Source: JAVVHH01 sp963835135
GTDB lineage: Bacteria; Pseudomonadota; Alphaproteobacteria; Acetobacterales; Acetobacteraceae
Assembly: GCA_963835135.1 (NCBI GenBank)
Contig: CAWIEF010000003.1
Coordinates: forward strand, 930,001-994,000
DNA length: 64,000 bases
Reading direction: 5' to 3'
The translations under genes were made by a program, and so were the position numbers. How positions within the stretch are numbered: position 1 is the stretch's first letter; every line of letters starts with the position of its first letter. Shown here piece by piece: positions 52,953 to 60,871 of the stretch. The notes beneath the pieces are model-generated. The model did no database searches and had not been told where the DNA came from. It saw nothing but the letters and a program-made list of their open reading frames with translations.

Positions 52953-53957
52953 TCAGAGGCGGCGGGCTTGGCGCGCGTCGAGCTCGCCGAAGAGGGTGAC
53001 GAGCCAGACGAGGCGGTCCTCGATGCTGGCTGGACGGGCACGCGGGGCGGCAGTGGACGCGGCGAGCACGAGGTCGGCGGTCGCGGCCAGCGGCGGATCG
53101 GCGAGCGGGGCGAAGCCACGTGCGGCAGCGGCAAGGCTGCGAGCGGCAAGCCTCAGCTTCAGCCGGCGCGGGACGCGGGCGCGGCTGGTGACGGAGTCGC
53201 AGCCATTGACCATCACTTGGTGGCCGATCGCGGCGTATAGATGCCGGGCAGCGAAGATTCCGGGGCGGCAGGCGCGCGGCAAAGCGGCGATGCCGGTGTC
53301 GGCGCGCCGATAAAGCGTTTCGGCAGCGCCGAGCAGGCGGCCGACGACGGCCGCGAGCGCGGCGGAGGGCTCAGGGCGGGCGAGGAAAGCGTCAGGGGCG
53401 ATGCCGGCGTCGCGAAGCCAAGCGAGCGGGAGGTAGAGGCGGCCGGCCCGGGCATCTTCGCCGACGTCGCGGGCGATGTTGGTCAGTTGCATGGCGACGC
53501 CGAGGTCGCAGGCGCGGGCCAGGGCGGCCGGGTCGCGGACGCCCATGAGGACGGCCATCATGGCGCCGACCGTGCCGGCGACCCGGGCGGCATAGTGTTC
53601 CAGCGCAGCAAGGTCCTCGTAGCGGCGGCCCTCCGCGTCCCAGGCGAAGCCCTCGAGCAGCCGATCGAGTAGCAGGCGGGGCAGGCGGTGCGTTTCGGCC
53701 AGAGCGGCCAGCGCGCGATCCTCGGCGAAGTCGGCCGGGCGGCCGGCGTAGATGCCATCGAGGCGGCGGTGCAATTCGGCCAGGGCGATCGGTGGGTCAC
53801 CGTCATCGATCAGGTCGTCGGCCACCCGGCAGAACGCATAGAGCGCGGTGGCCGGGTGGCGCACGCGGGCGGGGAGCAGGAGCGAGGCGGCATAGAAGCT
53901 GCGGGAGCCGCCGTTGAGCAAGGCGCGGCAGGCGGCGAGGTCGACGGGGGCGATCAT
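52953..53957 (-). CDS. crtB: Phytoene synthase
   Basis: CrtB condenses two geranylgeranyl diphosphates to phytoene. The first Asp-rich motif is YAFCRVADDLIDDGD near residue 45 and the second is QLTNIARDVGEDARAGRLYL near residue 160. GGSRSFYAASLLLPARVRHP starts the conserved domain. 334 residues is usual. The ATG overlaps the crtI stop (ATGA). Confidence 0.96.
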   Translation of the reverse strand: MIAPVDLAACRALLNGGSRSFYAASLLLPARVRHPATALYAFCRVADDLIDDGDPPIALAELHRRLDGIYAGRPADFAEDRALAALAETHRLPRLLLDRLLEGFAWDAEGRRYEDLAALEHYAARVAGTVGAMMAVLMGVRDPAALARACDLGVAMQLTNIARDVGEDARAGRLYLPLAWLRDAGIAPDAFLARPEPSAALAAVVGRLLGAAETLYRRADTGIAALPRACRPGIFAARHLYAAIGHQVMVNGCDSVTSRARVPRRLKLRLAARSLAAAARGFAPLADPPLAATADLVLAASTAAPRARPASIEDRLVWLVTLFGELDARQARRL

Positions 53958-55471
53958 GCCGGCACCATCGTGGGGATAAGGCGGTCGAGGACCTTGGCCG
54001 AGCAGAGCACGCCCGGGAGGCCGGCCCCGGGGTGGGTGCCGGCCCCGACGAGGTAGAGATTCCGGACATCCTCGCTCCGGTTGTGCGGGCGGAACCAGGC
54101 GCTTTGGGTCAAGAGCGGCTCCATCGCGAAGGCGGCGCCGGCATGGGAGAGCAGGCGGGTCTCGAAATCGGCGGGGGTCATGATCTTGGAGGTGACGATG
54201 GCGCCGCCGAGGCCGGGGAGCACGGTCCGCTCGAGCTCGGCCTGGATGGCGGCGCGGTAGGGTTCGGCTTGAACGGCCCAATCGGTGCCACTTTGAAGGT
54301 TCGGGACTGGGGAAAGCACGTAGAAGGCGTCGCAACCCGGCGGGGCGAGGCTAGGGTCGGTCGCGGTCGGCCGGTGCAGGTAGAGGCTGAAGTCCCTCGC
54401 GAGGGTCTGCTTCTTGAAGATGTCGTCGAGCAGGCCGCGGTAGCGGGGGCCGAGCAGGATGGTGTGGTGCTGGACATCGTCCCAGCGGCGGTTGGTGCCG
54501 AAATACCAGACGACCAGGCCCATCGAATGGCTGGCGCGCTCGATCTTGCGGTCGGTCCACCGGCGGCGGTGCTGGGGGGCGATAAGGCGGCGGTAGGTGA
54601 AGGAGGCGTCGGCGTTGGAGACGACGAGGTCGGCGGGAATCGTTTCGCCGTCGGCGAGGCGGACGCCGGTGGCGGCGCCGTGCTCGACGGTGATCTCGGC
54701 GACCTCGGCGTTGCAGCGGAGCGTGTTGCCTTGGGCGCGGATCAGGCCGGCCATGCCGCGGACGATCTGGCCGGTGCCGCCCATGGCGAAGTGCACGCCG
54801 CCTTTGCGCTCGAGCCAGGCGATCAGCGCGTAGATCGCGCTGGCGGAGAACGGGTTGCCGCCGACCAGCAGCGGATGGAAGCTGAGGACGGTGCGGAGCC
54901 GATCATTTTTGATGAATTTCGAGACGAGGCCATGGACGCTGCGCCAACCGCCGAGGCGGACCAGGTCGGGGGCGATACGGGCCATGTCGGTCCAGTGCAG
55001 GAACGGCACGTCGCCGAGTTGTTCGAAGCCGACGCGGTAGATCCGTTCGCTAGCGGCCATGAAACGGTCGTAGCCGGCGACGTCGTCTGGGGCGAAGCGG
55101 GCGATCTCGGCGCGCATGGCGTCGGGGTTACCGCGGTAGTCGAAGGCGGGGCCGTCGTGGAATCGGATGCGGTAGAACGGATCGACAGGCACGAGGTCGA
55201 CGTCGTTGGACAGGGTGCGGCCGCAGAGCGTCCAGAGCTCTTCGAGGAGCACGGGCGCGGTGACGATGGTGGGGCCGGCGTCGAAGGTGAAGCCGTCCTG
55301 TCGGAAGACGGAGGCGCGTCCGCCGGGCTCGGGGAGGCGTTCGAGGATGGTGACGCGGTAACCTCGGGCGCCGAGGCGGATGGCGGCGGCGAGGCCGCCG
55401 AAGCCGCTGCCGATGACGAGGGCATGTGGCGCGCTGGCAGACCGGAGCTGGGCGGGTGTCAACGCGTTCAT
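53954..55471 (-). CDS. crtI: Phytoene desaturase CrtI
   Basis: A 505-residue FAD enzyme that desaturates phytoene stepwise to neurosporene or lycopene. HALVIGSGFGGLAAAIRLGA is the dinucleotide-binding motif. GGRASVFRQDGFTFDAGPTI follows, and NLYLVGAGTHPGAGLPGVLC is the bacterial phytoene dehydrogenase signature near the C-terminus. No good ribosome site is seen: a perfect PpsR operator lies only 10 nt before the ATG, suggesting a very short leader. crtB is coupled downstream. Confidence 0.96.
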   Translation of the reverse strand: MNALTPAQLRSASAPHALVIGSGFGGLAAAIRLGARGYRVTILERLPEPGGRASVFRQDGFTFDAGPTIVTAPVLLEELWTLCGRTLSNDVDLVPVDPFYRIRFHDGPAFDYRGNPDAMRAEIARFAPDDVAGYDRFMAASERIYRVGFEQLGDVPFLHWTDMARIAPDLVRLGGWRSVHGLVSKFIKNDRLRTVLSFHPLLVGGNPFSASAIYALIAWLERKGGVHFAMGGTGQIVRGMAGLIRAQGNTLRCNAEVAEITVEHGAATGVRLADGETIPADLVVSNADASFTYRRLIAPQHRRRWTDRKIERASHSMGLVVWYFGTNRRWDDVQHHTILLGPRYRGLLDDIFKKQTLARDFSLYLHRPTATDPSLAPPGCDAFYVLSPVPNLQSGTDWAVQAEPYRAAIQAELERTVLPGLGGAIVTSKIMTPADFETRLLSHAGAAFAMEPLLTQSAWFRPHNRSEDVRNLYLVGAGTHPGAGLPGVLCSAKVLDRLIPTMVPA

Positions 55472-55481
55472 TGAAGGAAAG

Positions 55482-55499
55482 TGTAAACTGAACTGGACA
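55482..55499. promoter_or_regulatory. PpsR site upstream of crtI
   Basis: TGTAAACTGAACTGGACA is an exact TGT-N12-ACA, 10 nt upstream of the crtI ATG. On the crtI strand the site includes TTTACACT, which could serve as a -10 element, so PpsR would sit directly on the promoter. Confidence 0.78.
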
Positions 55500-55545
55500 G
55501 TTGTGGGAAGTCTCTCACTTGATAAAGTTGGCCGTTACGGCCCCA

Positions 55546-55588
55546 ACTCTCACCCAGCCTTCCCGCGCCCGCGGGAGAGGGTCCTAAA
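55546..55588. repeat. GGGAGAGGG-type repeat at the 3' end of the bchO-coupled small gene
   Basis: CTCTCACCCAGCCTTCCCGC and GCGGGAGAGGGTCC form an incomplete copy of the element found at 26184 and 47058. It encodes the last residues (SRGRGKAG) and stop of the small membrane protein. It separates bchIDO-orf from crtI. Confidence 0.68.
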
Positions 55589-55792
55589 CAGATCGATTGT
55601 GTGGGCGATCCCGGCCGCAAACAGGGCCAGACCGACCCAGGGCAGCCCGGCGCCGCCGAGAGCGAGGCGCATCGCTATGACCAACATCAGGCCGGCGAGA
55701 AGGGTGATCAGCACCCGTGCGCGACCGAATGCCCAGAGTGTGATGCCCTCTATGATGACGATGGCCATCACGGCGTCGACCATCAGGATCAT
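55550..55792 (-). CDS. Small membrane protein coupled to bchO
   Basis: An 80-residue protein with two to three hydrophobic helices (ILMVDAVMAIVIIEGITLWA, LITLLAGLMLVIAMRLALGG, WVGLALFAAGIAHTIDLF). The ATG overlaps the bchO stop (ATGA). Its end is read from a palindromic repeat. The family function is unknown. Its place after bchIDO is seen in other phototrophs and suggests a role near the Mg-chelatase step, which is not proven. Confidence 0.74.
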   Translation of the reverse strand: MILMVDAVMAIVIIEGITLWAFGRARVLITLLAGLMLVIAMRLALGGAGLPWVGLALFAAGIAHTIDLFRTLSRGRGKAG

Positions 55793-56643
55793 AGAACCTC
55801 GCGCGCGAATTCTTCGATCAGGGCGGCGATCGTCGGCGGGTCTTCCTCGTGGGCAAGGTGGCCGAGGTCGGGGAGACCGATGTAGCGGCCGTGCTGGACT
55901 TGGGCGGCGACGTGTTCGGATTGGCTGGGCGGGACGGTCTTGTCGTTCTCGCCGGCGATCAGCAGGACGGGGATGTCGATGCGTGCGAAGGCGCCGGTGA
56001 GCGAGGGAAGGTCCCAATGGGCCATCATGCCGAGCGCGGACGCGGCATGACTGCGGTTGGTGACGACACGCTGGTAGAGGCGGACGCCATCGGGGTCGAT
56101 GCGGGAGCCGGTGGCGGCGAGGAGGCGCTCGACGACGGCCGGGTCGCGGGCGCGCCAGGCGAAGAGGTCCGGCAGGCCGGGCAGACCGGTGAGGAGCTTG
56201 GCGAGCGGGGAGAAGAGCTGGCCGGCCATGCCGCCAAGCGGGAGGAGCGCGCCGTTGAGGCCGATCAGGCCGCGCAGGGTGATCTGACCGTCGAGCAGCA
56301 TGCGGACCAGGATCGGCGCGCCGGCGGAGTGGCCGGCCGCGAGAACCGGCTGGAGATCGAGCGCCCAGAGCAGGGTCTGCAGCGCGCGGGCCATGCCGGG
56401 GAGCGAGAGGCGGCTGGTGGCGGGCGCGTCGGTGAAGCCGTGGCCGGGGAGGTCGGGGGCGACGACCGTGAAGTGCGGCGTGAGCAACGGCAGGAGGGCG
56501 CGCCAGGAATGGGTGGCGGCGCCGGTGCCATGGAGCAGAAGCAGGACGGGTCCGCTGCCGGCGACCTGGACGTGCCATTCGAGGCCGCCGGCGCGGACGA
56601 AGCGGCTGGCTTCGCGGTTGGGCCAGCCTTCGAGATGCTTCAC
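55789..56643 (-). CDS. bchO: BchO, alpha/beta-hydrolase of the Mg-chelatase operon
   Basis: A 284-residue alpha/beta-hydrolase fold. LLLLHGTGAATHSWRALLPL is the oxyanion region, VLAAGHSAGAPILVRMLLDG is the nucleophile elbow with Ser in GHSAG, and GLPDLGHLAHEEDPPTIAAL holds the catalytic His. The start GTG overlaps the bchD stop (GTGA). BchO is always near bchI and bchD and is called a putative Mg-chelatase accessory protein. Its substrate is not known. Confidence 0.92.
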   Translation of the reverse strand: MKHLEGWPNREASRFVRAGGLEWHVQVAGSGPVLLLLHGTGAATHSWRALLPLLTPHFTVVAPDLPGHGFTDAPATSRLSLPGMARALQTLLWALDLQPVLAAGHSAGAPILVRMLLDGQITLRGLIGLNGALLPLGGMAGQLFSPLAKLLTGLPGLPDLFAWRARDPAVVERLLAATGSRIDPDGVRLYQRVVTNRSHAASALGMMAHWDLPSLTGAFARIDIPVLLIAGENDKTVPPSQSEHVAAQVQHGRYIGLPDLGHLAHEEDPPTIAALIEEFAREVL

Positions 56644-58286
56644 TCGCGGACCAGGCCGGAAATGGCAGCTGCACCCGCGAAGGGCAGCGGGACGTAGCGG
56701 CCGCCCATGGCCGCGGCGATGCGGCGAGCAGCGGGGGCAGGGCGCAGCGAGCTGTCCACCAGCAGGGCACGGTGGCCGGCGGCGCGGATGCGGCGCGCGG
56801 CGGCATCGGCGTCGCGCTCGGCGGCGGGGCGGCCGCCCTGCCCGTCTCGCCCGACATTGGCGCTGCCATCGGTCAGCAGCACGATCGCGGGGGTGCCGCC
56901 GCGGCGGCGGACGCTGTCGGCGAGCGCGAAGCCGGCGTCGAGGCCGAGCGCCAGCGGGGTGCCGCCGCCGCCGGGCAGGCCGGCGAGGCTCCGTTTGGCA
57001 CGGACCAGCGAGCGCGTCGGCGGCAGCACCAGTTCCGCGACCCGGCCCCTGAACGCGATCAGCGCCACCTGGTCGCGGCGGACATAGCAATCGGCGAGGA
57101 GGAGTTGGACGGCGCCCTTGGCCTCGGCGAGGCGGCCGAGCGCCTGCGAGCCGGAGGCGTCGACGAGAAAGATGGTGGTGGTCTCGGTGCGGGGTTGGCG
57201 GCGGACGATGCGGAGGTCGCCGGGGCGGATGGATAAAGCGAGGCCATGATGCTCGCGCAGGCGTTGGTAGGGGAGCGCGGCGCGGATGGTGTCGAGGAGG
57301 GCGAGGCGGAAACCGCGGCGGGGGTCGCCGGGGCGGATGCCGGCGGGGCGGCCGCGGGCGCCCTCGCGCTTGAGGGCACCGGATCGGCCCTGGGCGCCGG
57401 CGCGCGATCGCTCGTCGCCGGCGAGCTTGGCGAGGAGGTCGGGGGGGAGCGCGGCCAATGCGGCGGCGAGGACGACGTCGTCCATGGCGGCGGCGCCGGG
57501 TTCCGGTGAGTCGTCGGGTGGAGGCTCGTTCGGCGGCGGGGGTTGCGGCTCCGGCGGAGGCGCCGGCCGCGTGGTAGCGCGGGGGGCGAGCACGAGCTGG
57601 GCGGCCAGGGCCGCGTCGTCGGCGTCGGCGTCGGCGCGGCCGGCCAGGGCGGCGGCGGCGCGGGCGGCGCGGACGGCGAAAAGGGGTGCGCGGAGGCTGG
57701 CGATGCCGAGGGCGGCGGCGGTTTGGCAGAGCGCGTCGATCAGGTCCGGGTCGACAGTGACGTGGGGCAGGAGGGCGCGGGCGGCGGGAACGTCGCCGTC
57801 GAGGTGGGCGGCCGGGGTGCGGGGGTCGAGGTGGAAGGCGAGCCGGTCGGTGAGCGACGCGGGGATGGTCTCGTCGGGGCCGGCGCCTTCGTCATAGGCG
57901 ATGGCGGCGATGCGGGCGGGGTGGCGAAGGGTGAGGCCGTCGCGCTCGGTGAGAATCTCGCCGCGGTCGAGCACGGCGGCGATGCTGGCGGCGGTGGCAC
58001 TCGGGAGGCGCTCGGCGGAGGCAAGCAGGACGATGCCGCCATCGGCGTCGGCGAGCACGCCGCGCTGGGAGCGGACGCCGTGCCCGGCCAGGGTGGCGGC
58101 GAGGTCGAGGCCGCCAAGCAGGCGGTCCTCGCCGATGCCGAGCGGGATCTTGCGCACGGGGACGCCGTGGGGGAGGAGGGCCCGGAGGCCGTCGAGCCAG
58201 AGGTCGCGGGCCGGGCCGGGCGGACCGCGGAGGACGGCGCCGCCGAGGCCGGTGGGGTCGACCGCGAGAAGAGCGGCGGCGGTCAT
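56640..58286 (-). CDS. bchD: Magnesium chelatase ATPase subunit D
   Basis: A 548-residue subunit linking BchI and BchH. The N-terminal AAA+-like module has degenerate nucleotide motifs (VLRGPPGPARDLWLDGLRAL). A Pro-rich acidic linker (PPPEPQPPPPNEPPPDDSPE, about residues 240-260) follows, and the C-terminal VWA domain has the MIDAS sequence FLVDASGSQALGRLAEAKGA and GGTPAIVLLTDGSANVGRDG. It lies 79 nt after bchI, a gap that contains a palindromic repeat. Confidence 0.95.
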   Translation of the reverse strand: MTAAALLAVDPTGLGGAVLRGPPGPARDLWLDGLRALLPHGVPVRKIPLGIGEDRLLGGLDLAATLAGHGVRSQRGVLADADGGIVLLASAERLPSATAASIAAVLDRGEILTERDGLTLRHPARIAAIAYDEGAGPDETIPASLTDRLAFHLDPRTPAAHLDGDVPAARALLPHVTVDPDLIDALCQTAAALGIASLRAPLFAVRAARAAAALAGRADADADDAALAAQLVLAPRATTRPAPPPEPQPPPPNEPPPDDSPEPGAAAMDDVVLAAALAALPPDLLAKLAGDERSRAGAQGRSGALKREGARGRPAGIRPGDPRRGFRLALLDTIRAALPYQRLREHHGLALSIRPGDLRIVRRQPRTETTTIFLVDASGSQALGRLAEAKGAVQLLLADCYVRRDQVALIAFRGRVAELVLPPTRSLVRAKRSLAGLPGGGGTPLALGLDAGFALADSVRRRGGTPAIVLLTDGSANVGRDGQGGRPAAERDADAAARRIRAAGHRALLVDSSLRPAPAARRIAAAMGGRYVPLPFAGAAAISGLVRE

Positions 58287-58311
58287 GGAGTGCGCACCGT
58301 CACGGAACGAC

Positions 58312-58356
58312 TTTCACCCCGGCCCTCCCCCGGGGGAGAGGGAGAAGGTGAGGAGT
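58312..58356. repeat. GGGAGAGGG-type palindrome between bchI and bchD
   Basis: CACCCCGGCCCTCCCCCGGG followed by GGAGAGGGAGAAGGTGAGG is a single-hairpin copy of the repeat family. It sits just after the bchI stop region and before bchD and could attenuate or stabilise the message between the two chelatase subunits. Confidence 0.7.
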
Positions 58357-58365
58357 TTGGTGGGG

Positions 58366-59382
58366 TCATACGGGGAGGAGTTCTTCGACGGCGCGGCTGA
58401 CGCGGGTGGTGGAGACGGCGTCGTCGAGGGGGTCGCGGCGGAGACGGTGGCGCAGCGCGGAGGGGGCGATCTGGACCAGGTGCAGCCGCTCGACGCGGTC
58501 GGCGCCGGAGAGCGCGGCTTGGGCGCGGGCGGCGCGCATGAGGGTGAGCTCGCCACGCAGGCCATCGGTGCCGAGGCGGACGCAGAGCTTGGCGGCATCC
58601 TCGAGCACGGCGTCGGGCACGTCGAGGGCGCCGACGCGGCTGCGGGCCTGCAGGATCGTTTGGCGGATGATCTCCTCAGCGGCGCGCCACTCGGCGGTGA
58701 AGCCAGCGGGGTCGCGGTCGAACTGGTCGCGGCGGCGGATGATGGTGATGCGGGTCGCGATGTCTTCGGGGGTGCGGACCTCGACGCTAAGGCCGAAGCG
58801 GTCGAGCAATTGCGGGCGGAGTTCGCCCTCCTCCGGGTTGCCGCTGCCGACAAGGACGAAGCGGGCGGGGTGGCGGACGCTGAGGCCCTCGCGCTCGACG
58901 ACGTTCTCGCCGGAGGCGGCGACGTCGATCAACAGGTCGACCAGGTGGTCCTCGAGCAGGTTGACCTCGTCGATGTAGAGGAAGCCGCGGTTGGCGCGGG
59001 CGAGCAGGCCGGGCTCGAACGCCTTCTCGCCGCGGACGAGGGCGCGTTCCAGGTCGAGCGCGCCGACAACGCGGTCCTCGGTGGCGCCGAGCGGCAGGTC
59101 GACGACCGGGACGGGCGCGGCGACGGCGGCGGTGCGGCCGGCGGCGCGGCATTCGTCACAGGCGGTGTCGGGTTGGGCCGGGTCGCAGTGATAGCGGCAG
59201 CCGGCGATGACCTGCATCGGCGGGAGCAGCGCGGCCAGGGCGCGGACGGCGGTGGATTTGCCGGTGCCGCGGTCGCCGAAGGCGAGGACACCGCCGATCG
59301 CGGGATCGACGGCGGCGATCAGGAGCGCACGCTTCATCTCCTCCTGACCGGCGATCGCCGAGAACGGGAAACTTTCACGCAT
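58366..59382 (-). CDS. bchI: Magnesium chelatase ATPase subunit I
   Basis: A 338-residue AAA+ ATPase. Walker A is GVLAFGDRGTGKSTAVRALA near residue 30 and Walker B is GFLYIDEVNLLEDHLVDLLI near residue 135. RFVLVGSGNPEEGELRPQLL is sensor 1 with the Arg-rich pore neighbourhood. CRYHCDPAQPDTACDECRAA is a Cys-rich insertion seen in BchI proteins. The operator at 59396 is 13 nt upstream of the ATG. Confidence 0.96.
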   Translation of the reverse strand: MRESFPFSAIAGQEEMKRALLIAAVDPAIGGVLAFGDRGTGKSTAVRALAALLPPMQVIAGCRYHCDPAQPDTACDECRAAGRTAAVAAPVPVVDLPLGATEDRVVGALDLERALVRGEKAFEPGLLARANRGFLYIDEVNLLEDHLVDLLIDVAASGENVVEREGLSVRHPARFVLVGSGNPEEGELRPQLLDRFGLSVEVRTPEDIATRITIIRRRDQFDRDPAGFTAEWRAAEEIIRQTILQARSRVGALDVPDAVLEDAAKLCVRLGTDGLRGELTLMRAARAQAALSGADRVERLHLVQIAPSALRHRLRRDPLDDAVSTTRVSRAVEELLPV

Positions 59383-59395
59383 CGGGAGCTACTCT

Positions 59396-59413
59396 TGTCA
59401 ACTTAGGTTGACG
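59396..59413. promoter_or_regulatory. PpsR-like site upstream of bchI
   Basis: TGTCAACTTAGGTTGACG is TGT-N12-AC(G) and contains the perfect inverted repeat GTCAAC-TTAG-GTTGAC. It lies 13 nt before the bchI start. It also marks the end of the photosynthesis cluster on this side. Confidence 0.74.
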
Positions 59414-59456
59414 ATAGCACCCGATTTTTCCGGTGGCGATGGTGCGGCGTGATGTC

Positions 59457-60440
59457 TCAGGGTGGCGGGCAGGGTAAGCGAAGGCTTACCAGGGTGCCGG
59501 CCGCCGTCTTGGTCTGCAGGGTGGCGCCGAGCTGGCGGGAGAGGCTGCGCACGATCGTCAGCCCGGCGGACTGACTTCCCGCCCGGTCCTCCGGCATGCC
59601 GATGCCGTCATCCTCCACCGAGACGCGCAGCTCGGTCTCGGCGTCGCGCTCGAGACGGATGACGACGTGCCCGCCGCTCCGGCCGACGAAGGCGTGGGCG
59701 AGGGCATTCATCAGCAGCTCGTGCACGATCAGGCCAAGGGGCACGGCGGTGGCCAACGGGACAAACAGCGTTTTGGGGGCGTGCACCTCGACCTCGGCGC
59801 CGCGGCCCTGCTGTGCCAGCGCGAGGCGGCGGACCAGTGCGCCAAGATCGAACCGGGCCGAGGAGCCGGCATCCCAGATCTGCTGCTGCGCCAGGGCCAT
59901 GGTGGCGGCACGGGAGGCGGCGACGCGTAGCGCGGCCTTGACGGCCGGGTCGACCGCCCGGCTGGCCTGGACGCTGAGCAGCGAGGCGAACACCTGGGCG
60001 TTGTTCTTCACCCGGTGATGCAGCTCCTGCATGACGGCGGCTTTCTCGTCCATGTCGCGCTGCCGCTGGGCTTGGGCGTCCTTGAAGTCGGTGATGTCGG
60101 TAATGCAGCCGATATAGCCCACGAAATCCCCGGTCCGATCGGTGCGGGGAGCGCCGGTCGCGAGCATCGCACGCCACACGCCGTCATGACGGCGCATGCG
60201 GAATTCGAGCCGGAACGGCGCTCGTCTGCCGAATGCGGCGGCGAGGGCGGCGCCACGTGCGGGCTCGTCGTCCGGATGAACGCCGACAGTCCAGCCTGAG
60301 TCGATCTCCTCGTCGTGCGTCCGGCCGGTGAAGTCGAGCCAGACCTTGTTGACGTAGACCCAACTGCCCTCGGCGTCGGCACACCAGATGAGGCACGGGA
60401 CGTTGTTGAGGAGCTGCTTGACGCGCTGCTTGCGGATCAT
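59457..60440 (-). CDS. PAS-domain histidine kinase of the HisKA_2/HWE type
   Basis: A 327-residue soluble kinase. The PAS domain (about residues 10-125) has LIWCADAEGSWVYVNKVWLD and VGYIGCITDITDFKDAQAQR. The phospho-acceptor segment AVMQELHHRVKNNAQVFASL (His near residue 145) is of the HisKA_2 type. An ATPase domain with IVHELLMNALAHAF and DDGIGMPEDRAGSQSAGLTI follows. No LOV-type Cys motif is present. The ATG overlaps the response regulator (ATGA). It may sense a redox or metabolic cue; its location at the edge of the photosynthesis cluster is suggestive only. Confidence 0.87.
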   Translation of the reverse strand: MIRKQRVKQLLNNVPCLIWCADAEGSWVYVNKVWLDFTGRTHDEEIDSGWTVGVHPDDEPARGAALAAAFGRRAPFRLEFRMRRHDGVWRAMLATGAPRTDRTGDFVGYIGCITDITDFKDAQAQRQRDMDEKAAVMQELHHRVKNNAQVFASLLSVQASRAVDPAVKAALRVAASRAATMALAQQQIWDAGSSARFDLGALVRRLALAQQGRGAEVEVHAPKTLFVPLATAVPLGLIVHELLMNALAHAFVGRSGGHVVIRLERDAETELRVSVEDDGIGMPEDRAGSQSAGLTIVRSLSRQLGATLQTKTAAGTLVSLRLPCPPP

Positions 60441-60871
60441 GCGAGCGGGGGGAGCGGGAGCTTGAAGTAGCTCGGAATGACGGCATCGACACCGGTCTGC
60501 ACGGAGTCGAGCGCGGCGAGCAGCCACTCGGCCTGGAACGGCTTGGAGAGGCATCCATCACCGGCGCGGGCCCGGGCCCGCACCTCGGCCGGGTTGCCGG
60601 TCGCGAACAGGATGCGGATGGGCATGCCTGCGGAGAGCTGGGCCGCCAAGGCGATGCCGTCGCCGCGGTCGGCGAGCCGAACGTCGATGACGGCGATGTC
60701 GGGGTCGAGCGCGCGGGCGATCTCGAGCGCCTGCTCCGGCCGGTCGGCGATGCCGCAGACGCTGTAGCCAGCCTCGATCAGCACGTCCTCCAGCGTCAGC
60801 GCCACCAGCGCTTCGTCCTCAACGATCAGGACGCGCTTCGGCGCCGTCCGCGCCACCCCCGGCTCGCTCAT
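60437..60871 (-). CDS. Single-domain response regulator
   Basis: A 144-residue receiver domain without an output domain. KRVLIVEDEALVALTLEDVL holds the acidic pocket, IAVIDVRLADRGDGIAL the phospho-acceptor Asp near residue 57, and DGCLSKPFQAEWLLAAL the conserved Lys. The start overlaps the stop of the restored C5-methyltransferase frame (ATGA) and its stop overlaps the kinase start. Such stand-alone receivers usually pass phosphate on or bind a partner protein. Confidence 0.88.
   Translation of the reverse strand: MSEPGVARTAPKRVLIVEDEALVALTLEDVLIEAGYSVCGIADRPEQALEIARALDPDIAVIDVRLADRGDGIALAAQLSAGMPIRILFATGNPAEVRARARAGDGCLSKPFQAEWLLAALDSVQTGVDAVIPSYFKLPLPPLA

Noticed and set aside
58312..58356. 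CRISPR or intrinsic terminator at the GGGAGAGGG palindromes
   Set aside because: Copies are dispersed and not tandem with regular spacers, and no U-tract follows; they fit a dispersed palindromic repeat family.
59457..60440. A LOV-type blue-light kinase
   Set aside because: The PAS domain lacks the flavin-adduct Cys motif of LOV domains, so light sensing by flavin is not supported.
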